Source: Hyphomicrobiales bacterium
Lineage (GTDB): Bacteria; Pseudomonadota; Alphaproteobacteria; Rhizobiales; BM303
Reading direction: 5' to 3'
Length of the DNA stretch: 37,271 nt
NCBI GenBank assembly: GCA_002869085.1
Contig: PKTQ01000286.1
Location: forward strand, 1 to 37,271
Position 1 is the first letter of the stretch. Each line of letters starts with the position of its first letter. Position numbers and translations under genes: made by a program. The notes under the pieces are model-generated. The model had not been told where the DNA came from. It worked only from the letters and a program-made list of their open reading frames with translations, and ran no database searches. Shown here in pieces: positions 17,588 to 26,166 of the stretch.

Positions 17588-19181
17588 GAACATTGCCGTC
17601 CGTCTGACCAGCCTGTGGGGCTGGCGGCGCCTTGCCATGGCCGCCCTGATGGGCGCGCTTTCGGCCCTGGCCATGCCGCCCTTCTTTGCCTTTCCGGTGC
17701 TGTTTCTGACCCTGCCGGGGCTGATCTGGCTGCTCGACGGCGCCAGCGAGGGCGAGGGCGGGCGCATCGGGCCGGCGCTTGGCGCCGCCTTTGCCATTGG
17801 CTGGGCCTTCGGCATGGGCTATTTCCTGGCCGGCACCTATTGGATCGGCGCGCCCTTTCTGGTCGAGTTCGATAGCTTCGGCTGGGCCATGCCGCTGGCG
17901 CTGGTGCTGTTTCCGGCCGGGTTGGCCCTGTTCCCGGCCCTGGCCTGTGCCGGCGCCCGGCTCTATTGGAAGCCCGGCTGGCCCCGCATCGTGGTGCTGG
18001 CGCTGGCCTGGACCCTGGCGGGGCTGCTGCGCGGCCACATCTTCACCGGCCTGCCCTGGAACCTGATCGGTTACGGCTTCACCGGTTCGCCGCAATTGCT
18101 GCAATCGGTCAGCGTTATCGGCATTTACGGCCTCACCCTGCTGGCGGTGCTGCTATCGGGCGCGCCCGCCGCGCTCGGCGATGTCGATCCCGCCGCGTCG
18201 GGGGCCCGCCCCTGGTTGTTTCCGGCGCTGATGGTGGCGGTGTTCGCGCTGCTGTTCGCCGGCGGCGCCCTCAGGCTGTCCGGCGCACCCGCCGCCTATG
18301 TCGATGGGGTTTCGCTGCGCATCGTCCATCCCAATATCGACCAGATCGAGAAATGGAAGCCCGAAAACCGCAACCGCATTTTGGAGCTGATGCTGGATCT
18401 CAGCGACCGGGCGGTCTCGCCGGAGCATTCCGGCGTCGCGGATGCCAATGTGCTGATCTGGCCGGAAGTGGCGCTGCCGTTTCTATTGCTGGAGGATGAC
18501 AACGCCCGCTCAGCGATCGCCGCCCTGCTGCCGCCCCAGACCCGCCTGTTCACCGGCGCCATCATCCGCGAAAAGGTGGCGGCCGGCCAGCCGGCGAAAT
18601 TCTACAATGGGCTGCTGGTCATCGATGACACGGGCGCGCTGACCGGGCGCTATGACAAGGTGCATCTGGTGCCGTTTGGCGAGTTTCTGCCCTTTCAGGA
18701 AGCGCTGGAAAGCATCGGCCTGCGCCAGCTCACTCGTTTGCGCGGCGGCTTCACCCCGGGGCCGGGGCCAAAAGTCATGGCAATGGAAGGCCTGCCCCCC
18801 TTCAGCCCGCTGGTGTGTTACGAGGCGATCTTTCCCGGCGCCGTCACCCCGCCGGGGGCGCGCCCCGCCTGGCTGCTGAATGTCACCAATGATGCCTGGT
18901 TTGGGAACAGTACCGGGCCGCGCCAGCATTTTCAGCAGGCGCGGGTGCGGGCTGTCGAGGAGGGTCTGCCGCTGGTGCGCGCCGCCAATGCCGGCATCTC
19001 GGCGGTGATCGACCCCTATGGCCGGATAATCCGCGCCATGGGGATGAACCGGCGCGGCGTGGTGGATTCGGCTCTGCCGGCCGCCTTGCCGACGACTGTT
19101 TTCGCCCGTTTCGGCCTGATTCCCCTATTTATTTTCATAGGGGGGCTTAGTGGCTTGTTATTCATATCCAGACGGGGATAA
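17580..19181 (+). CDS. lnt: Apolipoprotein N-acyltransferase
   Basis: Lnt adds the third acyl chain to the N-terminal cysteine of lipoproteins at the periplasmic face of the inner membrane. The 533-residue product has about 6-7 hydrophobic segments in the first 245 residues, followed by a nitrilase-like domain. The catalytic triad is visible: E296 (IWPEVALP), K360 (RYDKVHLVPFGEFLP) and C413 (LVCYEAIFP). A last hydrophobic helix is at the C-terminus (LIPLFIFIGGLSGLLF). I chose the ATG at 17580, which overlaps the corC stop by 8 nt. An upstream in-frame extension inside corC is not family-like. It is probably the last gene of the miaB-phoH-ybeY-corC-lnt operon. Confidence 0.95.
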   Translation: MIENIAVRLTSLWGWRRLAMAALMGALSALAMPPFFAFPVLFLTLPGLIWLLDGASEGEGGRIGPALGAAFAIGWAFGMGYFLAGTYWIGAPFLVEFDSFGWAMPLALVLFPAGLALFPALACAGARLYWKPGWPRIVVLALAWTLAGLLRGHIFTGLPWNLIGYGFTGSPQLLQSVSVIGIYGLTLLAVLLSGAPAALGDVDPAASGARPWLFPALMVAVFALLFAGGALRLSGAPAAYVDGVSLRIVHPNIDQIEKWKPENRNRILELMLDLSDRAVSPEHSGVADANVLIWPEVALPFLLLEDDNARSAIAALLPPQTRLFTGAIIREKVAAGQPAKFYNGLLVIDDTGALTGRYDKVHLVPFGEFLPFQEALESIGLRQLTRLRGGFTPGPGPKVMAMEGLPPFSPLVCYEAIFPGAVTPPGARPAWLLNVTNDAWFGNSTGPRQHFQQARVRAVEEGLPLVRAANAGISAVIDPYGRIIRAMGMNRRGVVDSALPAALPTTVFARFGLIPLFIFIGGLSGLLFISRRG

Positions 19182-19262
19182 AATGCGGGATGGATCGGGC
19201 TTTCATTTTGTAATATAACGGAAGTCTTAAATTTGCAGCCGGTTTTTTAGCGCTGAGTGCGC

Positions 19263-19290
19263 TTGACCCGAACGGAGCGGGCGGATAGAA
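19263..19290 (+). promoter_or_regulatory. Putative promoter of the XRE regulator gene
   Basis: TTGACC at 19263-19268 and ATAGAA at 19285-19290 form -35/-10-like elements with a 16-nt spacer. CGAACGG (19269-19275) and CCGTTCG (19295-19301) are inverted arms that span the -10, a plausible operator for self-regulation. Transcription would start only about 10-25 nt before the candidate ATG codons. Confidence 0.4.
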
Positions 19291-19308
19291 CAGCCCGTTC
19301 GAGAATGG

Positions 19309-19773
19309 ATGCGGTTAGAAATGAGCAATTCCATGAGTAACGAGTCAAATGAGAAAATGATCACGAAACAACCCCATCACGTAGATGTGCATGTCGGCGG
19401 GCGCGTCAAACAGCGCCGCTTGCTGCGCGGATTGAGTCAGGAACAGCTGGGCACCAGCCTTGGTCTGACATTTCAGCAAGTCCAGAAATATGAAAAAGGC
19501 ACCAACCGGATCAGTTCCAGCCGGTTGTGGGAAATCGCCACCATTCTCGGTGTTCCGATCAGCTTCTTCTATGAAGGGCTGAAGGAAAAGGCCAATGCCG
19601 CCGGTTTTGCCGAACAGTCTCAGGACCCGTTCGTGTCGGCAGCCTCGAGCACCGAAGGGCTGAAGCTGAACCGCTATTTCATCCAGATCACCGATGCTCA
19701 GGTCCGACACAAGGTCCTCGAACTGGTGAAGACCCTGGCCAAGGCCAGCCAGTCGGCCACTGAGAAGAAATGA
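19309..19773 (+). CDS. XRE/Cro-CI family helix-turn-helix regulator
   Basis: The product is a small DNA-binding protein of up to 154 residues. An HTH_3 domain covers about residues 30-85 (VGGRVKQRRLLRGLSQEQLG, then LTFQQVQKYEKGTNRISSSRLW and LGVPISFFYEG). A C-terminal part of about 60 residues has no domain I recognise. Homologues occupy this place between lnt and metK in many alphaproteobacteria, so it is a core regulator and not a phage remnant. Several in-frame ATGs (19309, 19321, 19333, 19357) precede the conserved part and none has a clear ribosome-binding site, so the start is uncertain. Targets are unknown; the palindromes in the metK leader are candidates. Confidence 0.85.
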   Translation: MRLEMSNSMSNESNEKMITKQPHHVDVHVGGRVKQRRLLRGLSQEQLGTSLGLTFQQVQKYEKGTNRISSSRLWEIATILGVPISFFYEGLKEKANAAGFAEQSQDPFVSAASSTEGLKLNRYFIQITDAQVRHKVLELVKTLAKASQSATEKK

Positions 19774-19810
19774 TGCGGTTCTGGCGGCTGCGGGGCGGGC
19801 AAAGAAACAC

Positions 19811-19840
19811 TTGACGCTCCACCCGTGATCTGCTTGTTAC
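19811..19840 (+). promoter_or_regulatory. Putative promoter of metK
   Basis: TTGACG (19811-19816) and TGTTAC (19835-19840) have a near-standard 18-nt spacer. A start near 19847 would leave a leader of about 85 nt before the metK ATG. Confidence 0.45.
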
Positions 19841-19892
19841 AGCGCTGTGCATTTTTGTCAGCTCTTCAGGATAATTATGCGCTGACGTCAGC
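19839..19892. promoter_or_regulatory. Two palindromes in the metK leader
   Basis: ACAGCGCTGT (19839-19848) and GCTGACGTCAGC (19881-19892) are perfect palindromes of 10 and 12 bp. The first overlaps the proposed -10/start region and the second lies 38 nt before the ATG. They may be regulator sites. I could not fit the leader to a SAM-II or SAM/SAH riboswitch. Confidence 0.35.
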
Positions 19893-19930
19893 AAATCCCC
19901 ATCTAGCTTCAAGCGGCTCAGTGTTTTTCC

Positions 19931-21100
<1,170 letters not shown>

Positions 21101-21108
21101 ACCGCGTC

Positions 21109-21840
21109 ATGGACGGCCCCCATCGCAAGCGGCTGTTCGGCCGCAGGCAGGGCCATCGGCTGAGCCCGCGCCGCCAGCGCCAGCTGGAGGAGCATCTGCC
21201 GCGTCTCGGCCTCGACCCCGCCGCGCTGTCCGCCGCCCCGCCCGCCAGCCTGTTTCCGGTGCCGGTCGGTGAGATTCATCTCGAGATCGGCTTTGGCGGC
21301 GGCGAGCATCTGGCCCATCAGGCGACGCGCCATCCGGGCACCGGCTTTATCGGCTGCGAGCCCTTCATCAACGGCGTCTCCAGCCTCGTCGATCTGATCG
21401 TCACCAACCGGCTGTCCAATGTGCGTCTCTATGACGATGACGCCGCCGATATTCTGGACGCCCTGCCGCCCGCTTCGCTTGACCGCGTCTATCTGTTGTT
21501 TCCCGACCCCTGGCCGAAAAAGCGCCATAACAAGCGCCGCTTCATCGGCCCCGAAAACATCGCCCGCCTGGCGCGGGTACTGAAACCGGGCGGCTGTTTT
21601 ATTTTCGCCAGCGATATCGCCGATTACGTCACCTGGACCCTGCGGCATATGCGGGCTTGCCCGGATTTTGTCTGGACCGCCGAAGGCCCCGGCGACTGGC
21701 AGGCCCATCCTGAAGCCGCGCCGCCCACCCGCTATGAGGCCAAGACCCGCGCCGCCGGGCGCATCCCCGCCTGGTTGATTTATCAGCGGATCGGGAAATC
21801 GAATGAGCGGGCCGGGAAGGGCTCAAGCTTCAATTTGTAG
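21109..21840 (+). CDS. trmB: tRNA (guanine-N7-)-methyltransferase TrmB
   Basis: TrmB methylates N7 of G46 in the tRNA variable loop using SAM. The 243-residue protein shows the SAM-binding segment LEIGFGGGEHL and the catalytic/tRNA-binding segment LLFPDPWPKKRHNKRRFI. It ends with the usual TRYEAKTRAAGR and a WLIYQR close. The last residues (KSNERAGKGSSFNL) form a short extra tail. That tail is encoded in DNA that overlaps the 3' end of the convergent dipeptidase gene by 58 bp. It starts 8 nt after metK. Confidence 0.95.
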   Translation: MDGPHRKRLFGRRQGHRLSPRRQRQLEEHLPRLGLDPAALSAAPPASLFPVPVGEIHLEIGFGGGEHLAHQATRHPGTGFIGCEPFINGVSSLVDLIVTNRLSNVRLYDDDAADILDALPPASLDRVYLLFPDPWPKKRHNKRRFIGPENIARLARVLKPGGCFIFASDIADYVTWTLRHMRACPDFVWTAEGPGDWQAHPEAAPPTRYEAKTRAAGRIPAWLIYQRIGKSNERAGKGSSFNL

Positions 21841-22583
21841 TGCCACCACTCGCCGGAAAAATTCACGAACCCCGCCCCGCGCATCACCCGCAGCAATAAT
21901 TGCCGATTGGCCCTGGCCGCCGCGCCGACCCGCTGGCTGGCTGTGGCGGAAAGCTTTGAGAAACAGTCAAAATCAGTGCCCATGTCCAGTTCGCCCGGGC
22001 GCGCCCGGCGCCCTGCGGGGGTGGGGGCATCGCATCTGAGCCCGTCGCGTTCGGTCGCCCGGCCTATCGCTGCGGCGGGTGCCGGGGCCGGCAGCCGGAC
22101 CAAGGTGATGTCGACCGCGCTGCCGCGCGAATGGGACGAGCGCCGGGCGATGAAGCCGGCCCGGAACAGGCCCGGCTTGGTGTAGGCGGGGAAATAATAG
22201 GCGCGGGTCGGGGCCGGGCGCTTGTCCTTCGCCCAGGCGATAATATCGCGCACCGCCCGCGCCGGGCGGGTGCAGTCCAGCACTTTCAGCCCCAGCCCCC
22301 GCGATTGGAGCTTATCGGCGGCGCGTTTGAGCGCCGCCGCCGCGGCCCGGGTCAAAATGCAGCGCGGCGCAAGATAGCCCTTGAGCCGCCGGCCGGTGAA
22401 ATTATCCGCCCCGGCATAACGGATATCCTGCGCCACCGAAGGCGCGATGTCTTCCAGATAGGTAAAACCCGGCGGCAGTGAGTCCGCCCCCGCCGCCGGC
22501 AGCGCCGCCATCAGGCTCAGGACCAGGCCCGGCAGCGCCCACTTGCCCGGCCACCGCACGCCCGCCGCCCTGCCGGGGCGCAT
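21783..22583 (-). CDS. Secreted VanX/DdpX-type D-alanyl-D-alanine dipeptidase (peptidase M15)
   Basis: The 266-residue protein has a signal-peptide-like start (basic WPGK, hydrophobic about 17-31, end AAGADS), then a peptidase M15D domain. The VanX-type order is present: FTYLEDIAPSVAQDIRYAGADNF, the arginine segment CTRPARAV (R106; usually YRP) and the zinc motif SSHSRGSAVD (H151, D158). Then come DMGTDFDCFS and EWWHY (E245, H248). All predicted zinc and catalytic residues are kept. The family splits D-Ala-D-Ala; here the site would be periplasmic. A proline/alanine-rich insert of about 30 residues separates the zinc motif from DMGT. Four cysteines (75, 104, 184, 207) could form disulfides. 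The ATG overlaps the protease stop (TGATG), so translation is coupled; a GTG one codon upstream is an alternative start. Confidence 0.88.
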   Translation of the reverse strand: MRPGRAAGVRWPGKWALPGLVLSLMAALPAAGADSLPPGFTYLEDIAPSVAQDIRYAGADNFTGRRLKGYLAPRCILTRAAAAALKRAADKLQSRGLGLKVLDCTRPARAVRDIIAWAKDKRPAPTRAYYFPAYTKPGLFRAGFIARRSSHSRGSAVDITLVRLPAPAPAAAIGRATERDGLRCDAPTPAGRRARPGELDMGTDFDCFSKLSATASQRVGAAARANRQLLLRVMRGAGFVNFSGEWWHYKLKLEPFPARSFDFPIR

Positions 22584-24049
22584 CACTCAAAGCCCATATA
22601 GGACAGAGCGGTGTCGGTATATTTGCGTCCCTGATAGACGCTGCGAATGGTCAGGCGGATCCAGGTCACTTTTTCCGGGTTTTTCAGGGTATAGACCTGC
22701 CGGCGCGCATGGTCACCCAGCCGGATCGGATAACGCTTTCCGGTCGAAGTTTCCAGCAGCGCCCGCGCGATGCGGTTATTGCTGGAGAAGGTCTTGCCGG
22801 TGCGCCCATAGCCGTTGCGGAACACAATCCGCGACACCAGCCTTTCGGCGCCGAAATCGAACAGCACCCATTGGCCGATGCCGTGGCCGGCGGCGTTTTC
22901 CACCCAGGCCATGCCGTCATTCCGGGTCAGGTTGCGCATGCGGTAATTATATTTGCCGCTTCCTTGCGGGCGCAGCATGGACGAGGCGCAGACCCGCCCG
23001 CGCCCGGCATGGTCGCACAGCCCCGCGCCGAGCGGCGGCAGGGCGGCATGGCGCTGCACCGGGCGCGCCGGCTCCGGCGGCAGCGGGTTGATGGCCGGGG
23101 CGACGGGGCCGGGCAGGGGCCTTGGATTGACAACCGGCGGGGCGGGGGCGGCCTTGTAGGTCGGGGCGCCGGGGCTTTCCACCAGGGAGGCGAAGCGGGG
23201 GTTTTGCATCAGCGCGCTGAGAGGCGTGCCGCTATTGAACGAGGTGCGCGAGCCTTCGGTCAGCCCGCCGGAATGATGCAGCGCCACCGCCTCGAAATCC
23301 AGATTGAAAATCAGCGAGCCGGAACTGCCGCCCAGCGTGTCGCAGCGGTGGCGGAAACGCGGCCCCGCATAGGGCTGTGGCGCATAGGCCTTGCAGCGGA
23401 ACCGGGTCAGGCGCTTGGGCATGCCGGCCGGATGATGGACGATGAACAGGGACTGGTTGGGCCGCGCCTTGCTCAGTTTCAGCTTGAAGGTGCCGAATTT
23501 CCGCTCCGGGCTGCCCTCGACCCGGAGCAGGGCATAATCCATCTTCCGGTTGGCGCTGATCGGGCGCACATCCACCTTGTAGCGCGGCGCTTTGGTCTGG
23601 TCCTCGCGCAGATAATCGAACACCGCCAGCGCCTTCAGGGTGCGCACGCCCGGCTTTTTGCCCGGGATGCAGTGGTAATTGGTCAGCAGAATGCCCGGGG
23701 CGATCAGATTGGTGGTGCAGGTGGCGACGAATTTGCGCCCGTCCGGGCGCTGTTTCAGCATATCGAGCCGGGCGATCGGTTTGCTGAACTGCCGGTAGCG
23801 GTCATCAATATTGAACTCGGAAATGGGCTCGAACGCACCGCCCTTCTGTGCCTGCAGCAGCGCATCATTACCCCCGGTGCTCTGGTTCGGCACCAGCAGC
23901 AATTCGCCGAAACTGTCGGCCGGAAAGGTGAAATCCACTGCCCTCGCGCCGGTTGCGCCGGCCAGTGGCATCAGCGCCGCCAGAGCGATGAGCGCCACAA
24001 GCCCCGCGCGCCGGGCCGCTTGCGGTTCATGCCGGATTTTCGCTGCCAT
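22583..24049 (-). CDS. Secreted trypsin-like serine protease fused to a C-terminal discoidin-like (NADase-type glycan-binding) domain
   Basis: This 488-residue protein has a signal peptide (cleavage probably after GATGARA, about residue 37). A chymotrypsin-fold protease follows at about 45-290. The triad is complete: H126 (LLTNYHC), D171 (KMDYALLRV) and S243 (TLGGSSGSLIF). C111/C127 and C219/C236 could form disulfides. A proline-rich linker (about 296-340) leads to a C-terminal domain (about 345-488) with a discoidin-like pattern: AWVENAAGHGIGQWVLFDFG, SRIVFRNGYGRTG, WIRLTIRSVYQGRKYTDTALS. It resembles the glycan-binding domain named after streptococcal NADase. I chose ATG 24049 because GGGATG precedes it and the signal peptide then begins normally. 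It is coupled to the dipeptidase gene. Substrate and role are unknown; envelope or extracellular action is inferred. Confidence 0.82.
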   Translation of the reverse strand: MAAKIRHEPQAARRAGLVALIALAALMPLAGATGARAVDFTFPADSFGELLLVPNQSTGGNDALLQAQKGGAFEPISEFNIDDRYRQFSKPIARLDMLKQRPDGRKFVATCTTNLIAPGILLTNYHCIPGKKPGVRTLKALAVFDYLREDQTKAPRYKVDVRPISANRKMDYALLRVEGSPERKFGTFKLKLSKARPNQSLFIVHHPAGMPKRLTRFRCKAYAPQPYAGPRFRHRCDTLGGSSGSLIFNLDFEAVALHHSGGLTEGSRTSFNSGTPLSALMQNPRFASLVESPGAPTYKAAPAPPVVNPRPLPGPVAPAINPLPPEPARPVQRHAALPPLGAGLCDHAGRGRVCASSMLRPQGSGKYNYRMRNLTRNDGMAWVENAAGHGIGQWVLFDFGAERLVSRIVFRNGYGRTGKTFSSNNRIARALLETSTGKRYPIRLGDHARRQVYTLKNPEKVTWIRLTIRSVYQGRKYTDTALSYMGFE

Positions 24050-24163
24050 TGTCACATCCCCCAAGCCGCCTGTCCTGCTTTCTGCCCAGACTATCCCCGA
24101 GGCGCCGGCCAAGTCCAGAGAGGCCCGAATGCGGCGAGGAATAGCCGCGAGGCAAACAAAGTC

Positions 24164-25939
24164 CTAATTCAGCCCGTAATACCAGGGCGCAAACAGCGAA
24201 AACGTTGCCCAGATCACCAGCACCAGCGGCCCGCCCGAGCGCAGATAATCGGCAAAGCGGTAATTGCCCGGCGCCATCACCAGCAAATTGGTCTGGTAGC
24301 CGATCGGCGAGGCGAAGGAGCAATTGGCGGCGAAGATGATGGCATGCACGAACACCAGCGGCGGGATGTTGAGCGAATGGGCCATGCCGATGGCGATCGG
24401 GGTCAGCAGCAGGGCGGTGGCATTGTTCGAGAGCACATTGGTCAGCACCGCGGTCAGCAGGAACAGCGCCGACAGGATCACCGCCGGATGCACCCCCATC
24501 AGGCTGCGCACCAGATTGTCGGCCAGATATTGTGCCCCGCCGGTATGCTCCAGGCTGAGCGCCATGGCGATACTGGAGGCGATCAGCATGATGATCTTGC
24601 CGTCGATCGCCCGCCCGGCCTGCTGAATATTGACACAGCCGCAGGTCAGCATGCCCAGCGCCCCCAATGTGGCCGCCAGCACCATCGGCACCAGGCCGCT
24701 GGCGGCGGCGGCGATCACCGCGCCGAAAATCAGCAGCGAATGATTGGCCAGCGAAAAGTCGCGGATCGTCGAGACCGAACCCTGCAGCACCATCAGGTCA
24801 CGATTGAGGCGCAGCTTGCGCAAATGGACGCGCGAGCCGGCGATCAGCAGCACATCGCCCGGGCGGATCCGCACCCGGTTCATCGGCAACCGCTTCATGC
24901 GCTTCAGCCGCTGCAGGCCGATCAGATGGCAGCCGGTGCGCTCGAAAAACGCCTCGTCATGGGCCGGCTGGCCCGCCAGCCGCGAACCGGGCGCCACGGC
25001 GGATTCGGCGATGAACAGATGCTCGCCGTCGGTTTCCAGTTTCAGCAGCGCCATCACCGCGTCCCGGTCGCCCGAGATATGCACCTGATCGCCGGGGGCG
25101 AGCACCACATCCTCATAGGGTGCCAGCAAGGTGTGCCCGGCCCGGTCGATTCCGATCACCGAAACCGTGGTCAGGCTGCGGAACAGCCCGGCCTCATTTG
25201 CCTCCCCCGCCATCGGGTGGTGGTCGGTGATATGCAGCCGCGCCAGAAACTGCTTGCCGCTGCGGCGCGCGCCATCCTCGCTCGCTCCGGCCCGGCGCCG
25301 CAGCAGGCGCGGCATCACCAGCCCCACATAGAGCCCGCCGACCCCCGCCAGCAGCAGGCCGGGGATCATCAGATCGAAAAACCCGATCCTGATGCCGTGA
25401 TCCGTTTCCAGCAGCCCGGCCACCAGCAGGTTGGTCGACGAGCCGATCAGCGTCGTCATGCCGCCCAATATGGTGATATAGGACAGGGGCAGCAGCACCG
25501 CGCCGGCCCCAGGCCCATAGCGATTGGCCAGCGCCGCCACGATCGGGATGAAGATCACCACCACCGGCGTGTTGTTCATGAAGGCGCTCAGGAAGCCCGC
25601 CCCGGCCAGGATCACAAAGAGCAGCACCCGGGTCTGAGAGGCGCTGCGCCGGCTGGCCGAGAGAATCTGCATCAGCCCGTCCAGCGCCCCGGTCTGCTGC
25701 AGGCCCTGTCCGATCACCAAAAGCGCCAGAATGGTAATCAGCGCCGGATTGGCGAAGCCGGACAGCAGCGTGGCCGCACCCAGCAGATTGGTGCCGCTCT
25801 CGCCGGCCACCGGAAACAGGTGAAACACCAGCAGCAGCGCGGTGATGACCCCCAGCGATGTGATCTCGAGCCGCACCCATTCGGTCGCGAACAGAATCAC
25901 CGCCCCCAATATGATGGCGAATGTCAGCCACATAAGCAT
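24164..25939 (-). CDS. SLC13/DASS-family transporter with two RCK-C (TrkA-C) domains
   Basis: The 591-residue membrane protein belongs to the SLC13 (citrate/sodium symporter-like) permease group. Hydrophobic halves (about 1-210 and 390-591) flank a soluble insert (about 215-385) with two TrkA-C-like regulatory modules (VSVIGIDRAGHTLLAP...DQVHISGDRDAVMAL; HLIGLQRLKRMKRLP...DVLLIAGSRVHLRKL). The substrate-loop signatures are repeated: AFMNNTPVVVIFIPI with SYITILGGMTTLIGSSTN in the first half, VLSNNATALLLTPIAI with SFASPIGYQTN in the second. Substrates of such proteins include dicarboxylates and sulfate; this one cannot be assigned. It is divergent from rimP, and the protease and dipeptidase genes follow 114 nt downstream on the same strand. 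Confidence 0.9.
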   Translation of the reverse strand: MLMWLTFAIILGAVILFATEWVRLEITSLGVITALLLVFHLFPVAGESGTNLLGAATLLSGFANPALITILALLVIGQGLQQTGALDGLMQILSASRRSASQTRVLLFVILAGAGFLSAFMNNTPVVVIFIPIVAALANRYGPGAGAVLLPLSYITILGGMTTLIGSSTNLLVAGLLETDHGIRIGFFDLMIPGLLLAGVGGLYVGLVMPRLLRRRAGASEDGARRSGKQFLARLHITDHHPMAGEANEAGLFRSLTTVSVIGIDRAGHTLLAPYEDVVLAPGDQVHISGDRDAVMALLKLETDGEHLFIAESAVAPGSRLAGQPAHDEAFFERTGCHLIGLQRLKRMKRLPMNRVRIRPGDVLLIAGSRVHLRKLRLNRDLMVLQGSVSTIRDFSLANHSLLIFGAVIAAAASGLVPMVLAATLGALGMLTCGCVNIQQAGRAIDGKIIMLIASSIAMALSLEHTGGAQYLADNLVRSLMGVHPAVILSALFLLTAVLTNVLSNNATALLLTPIAIGMAHSLNIPPLVFVHAIIFAANCSFASPIGYQTNLLVMAPGNYRFADYLRSGGPLVLVIWATFSLFAPWYYGLN

Positions 25940-26044
25940 GACCGACAGGCTACTTTATTCCGCCGCCGATTGGTATTTGCTTTGTGCAAAAAAATGATGC
26001 GCCCGGTGGCCGGCCCGCCGGCGGCGCGGCGGCGCAAATAGACC

Positions 26045-26072
26045 TTGCATTTTTTGCCCAATGTTCTATTTT
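26045..26072 (+). promoter_or_regulatory. Putative promoter of the rimP-nusA-infB operon
   Basis: TTGCAT (26045-26050) and TATTTT (26067-26072) are separated by 16 nt in an AT-rich island between GC-rich flanks. Transcription would start near 26079 and read through the attenuator-like leader at 26101-26154. The assignment depends on weak consensus matches and position. Confidence 0.4.
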
Positions 26073-26100
26073 GCGCCTGTCGCATTGACGGCTCTCATAC

Positions 26101-26154
26101 AGGTCCGCTGGTTCGGACATATTCGGAGAGCGGGCCGGGAGGTCCGCTTTTTTT
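26101..26154 (+). ncRNA. Attenuator-like leader of rimP-nusA (terminator with competing antiterminator)
   Basis: AGCGGGCC (26129-26136) can pair with GGTCCGCT at 26141-26148 over a GGGA loop with one G-U pair; seven T's (26148-26154) follow, making a strong intrinsic terminator. The same GGTCCGCT also occurs upstream (26102-26109) and can pair with the same AGCGGGCC, which would prevent the terminator. A third helix, GTCCG (26103-26107) with CGGAC (26114-26118), would free it again. This is the standard logic of transcription attenuation, placed 86 nt before the rimP ATG. I recall an Rfam entry for an alphaproteobacterial rimP leader (putative attenuator), and this may be an instance. The ligand or trigger is unknown. 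Confidence 0.65.
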
Positions 26155-26166
26155 GTTGGTTTCAAT

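Noticed and set aside
19774-19930. SAM riboswitch in the metK leader
   Set aside because: I looked for the SAM-II pseudoknot and the SAM/SAH pattern and could not match the conserved segments. Only two palindromes are evident.
22478-26041. A plus-strand open frame of about 1190 codons, the longest in the window
   Set aside because: It lies antisense to three well-supported minus-strand genes (transporter, protease, dipeptidase). Its translation is low-complexity (Gln/His/Arg/Gly-rich) with no domain, as expected opposite G+C-rich coding DNA.
26040-26160. A tRNA gene at the head of the rimP operon, as metY in enterobacteria
   Set aside because: GGTTCGGAC is slightly T-arm-like, but no acceptor, D or anticodon arms can be built; the region folds better as a terminator/antiterminator.
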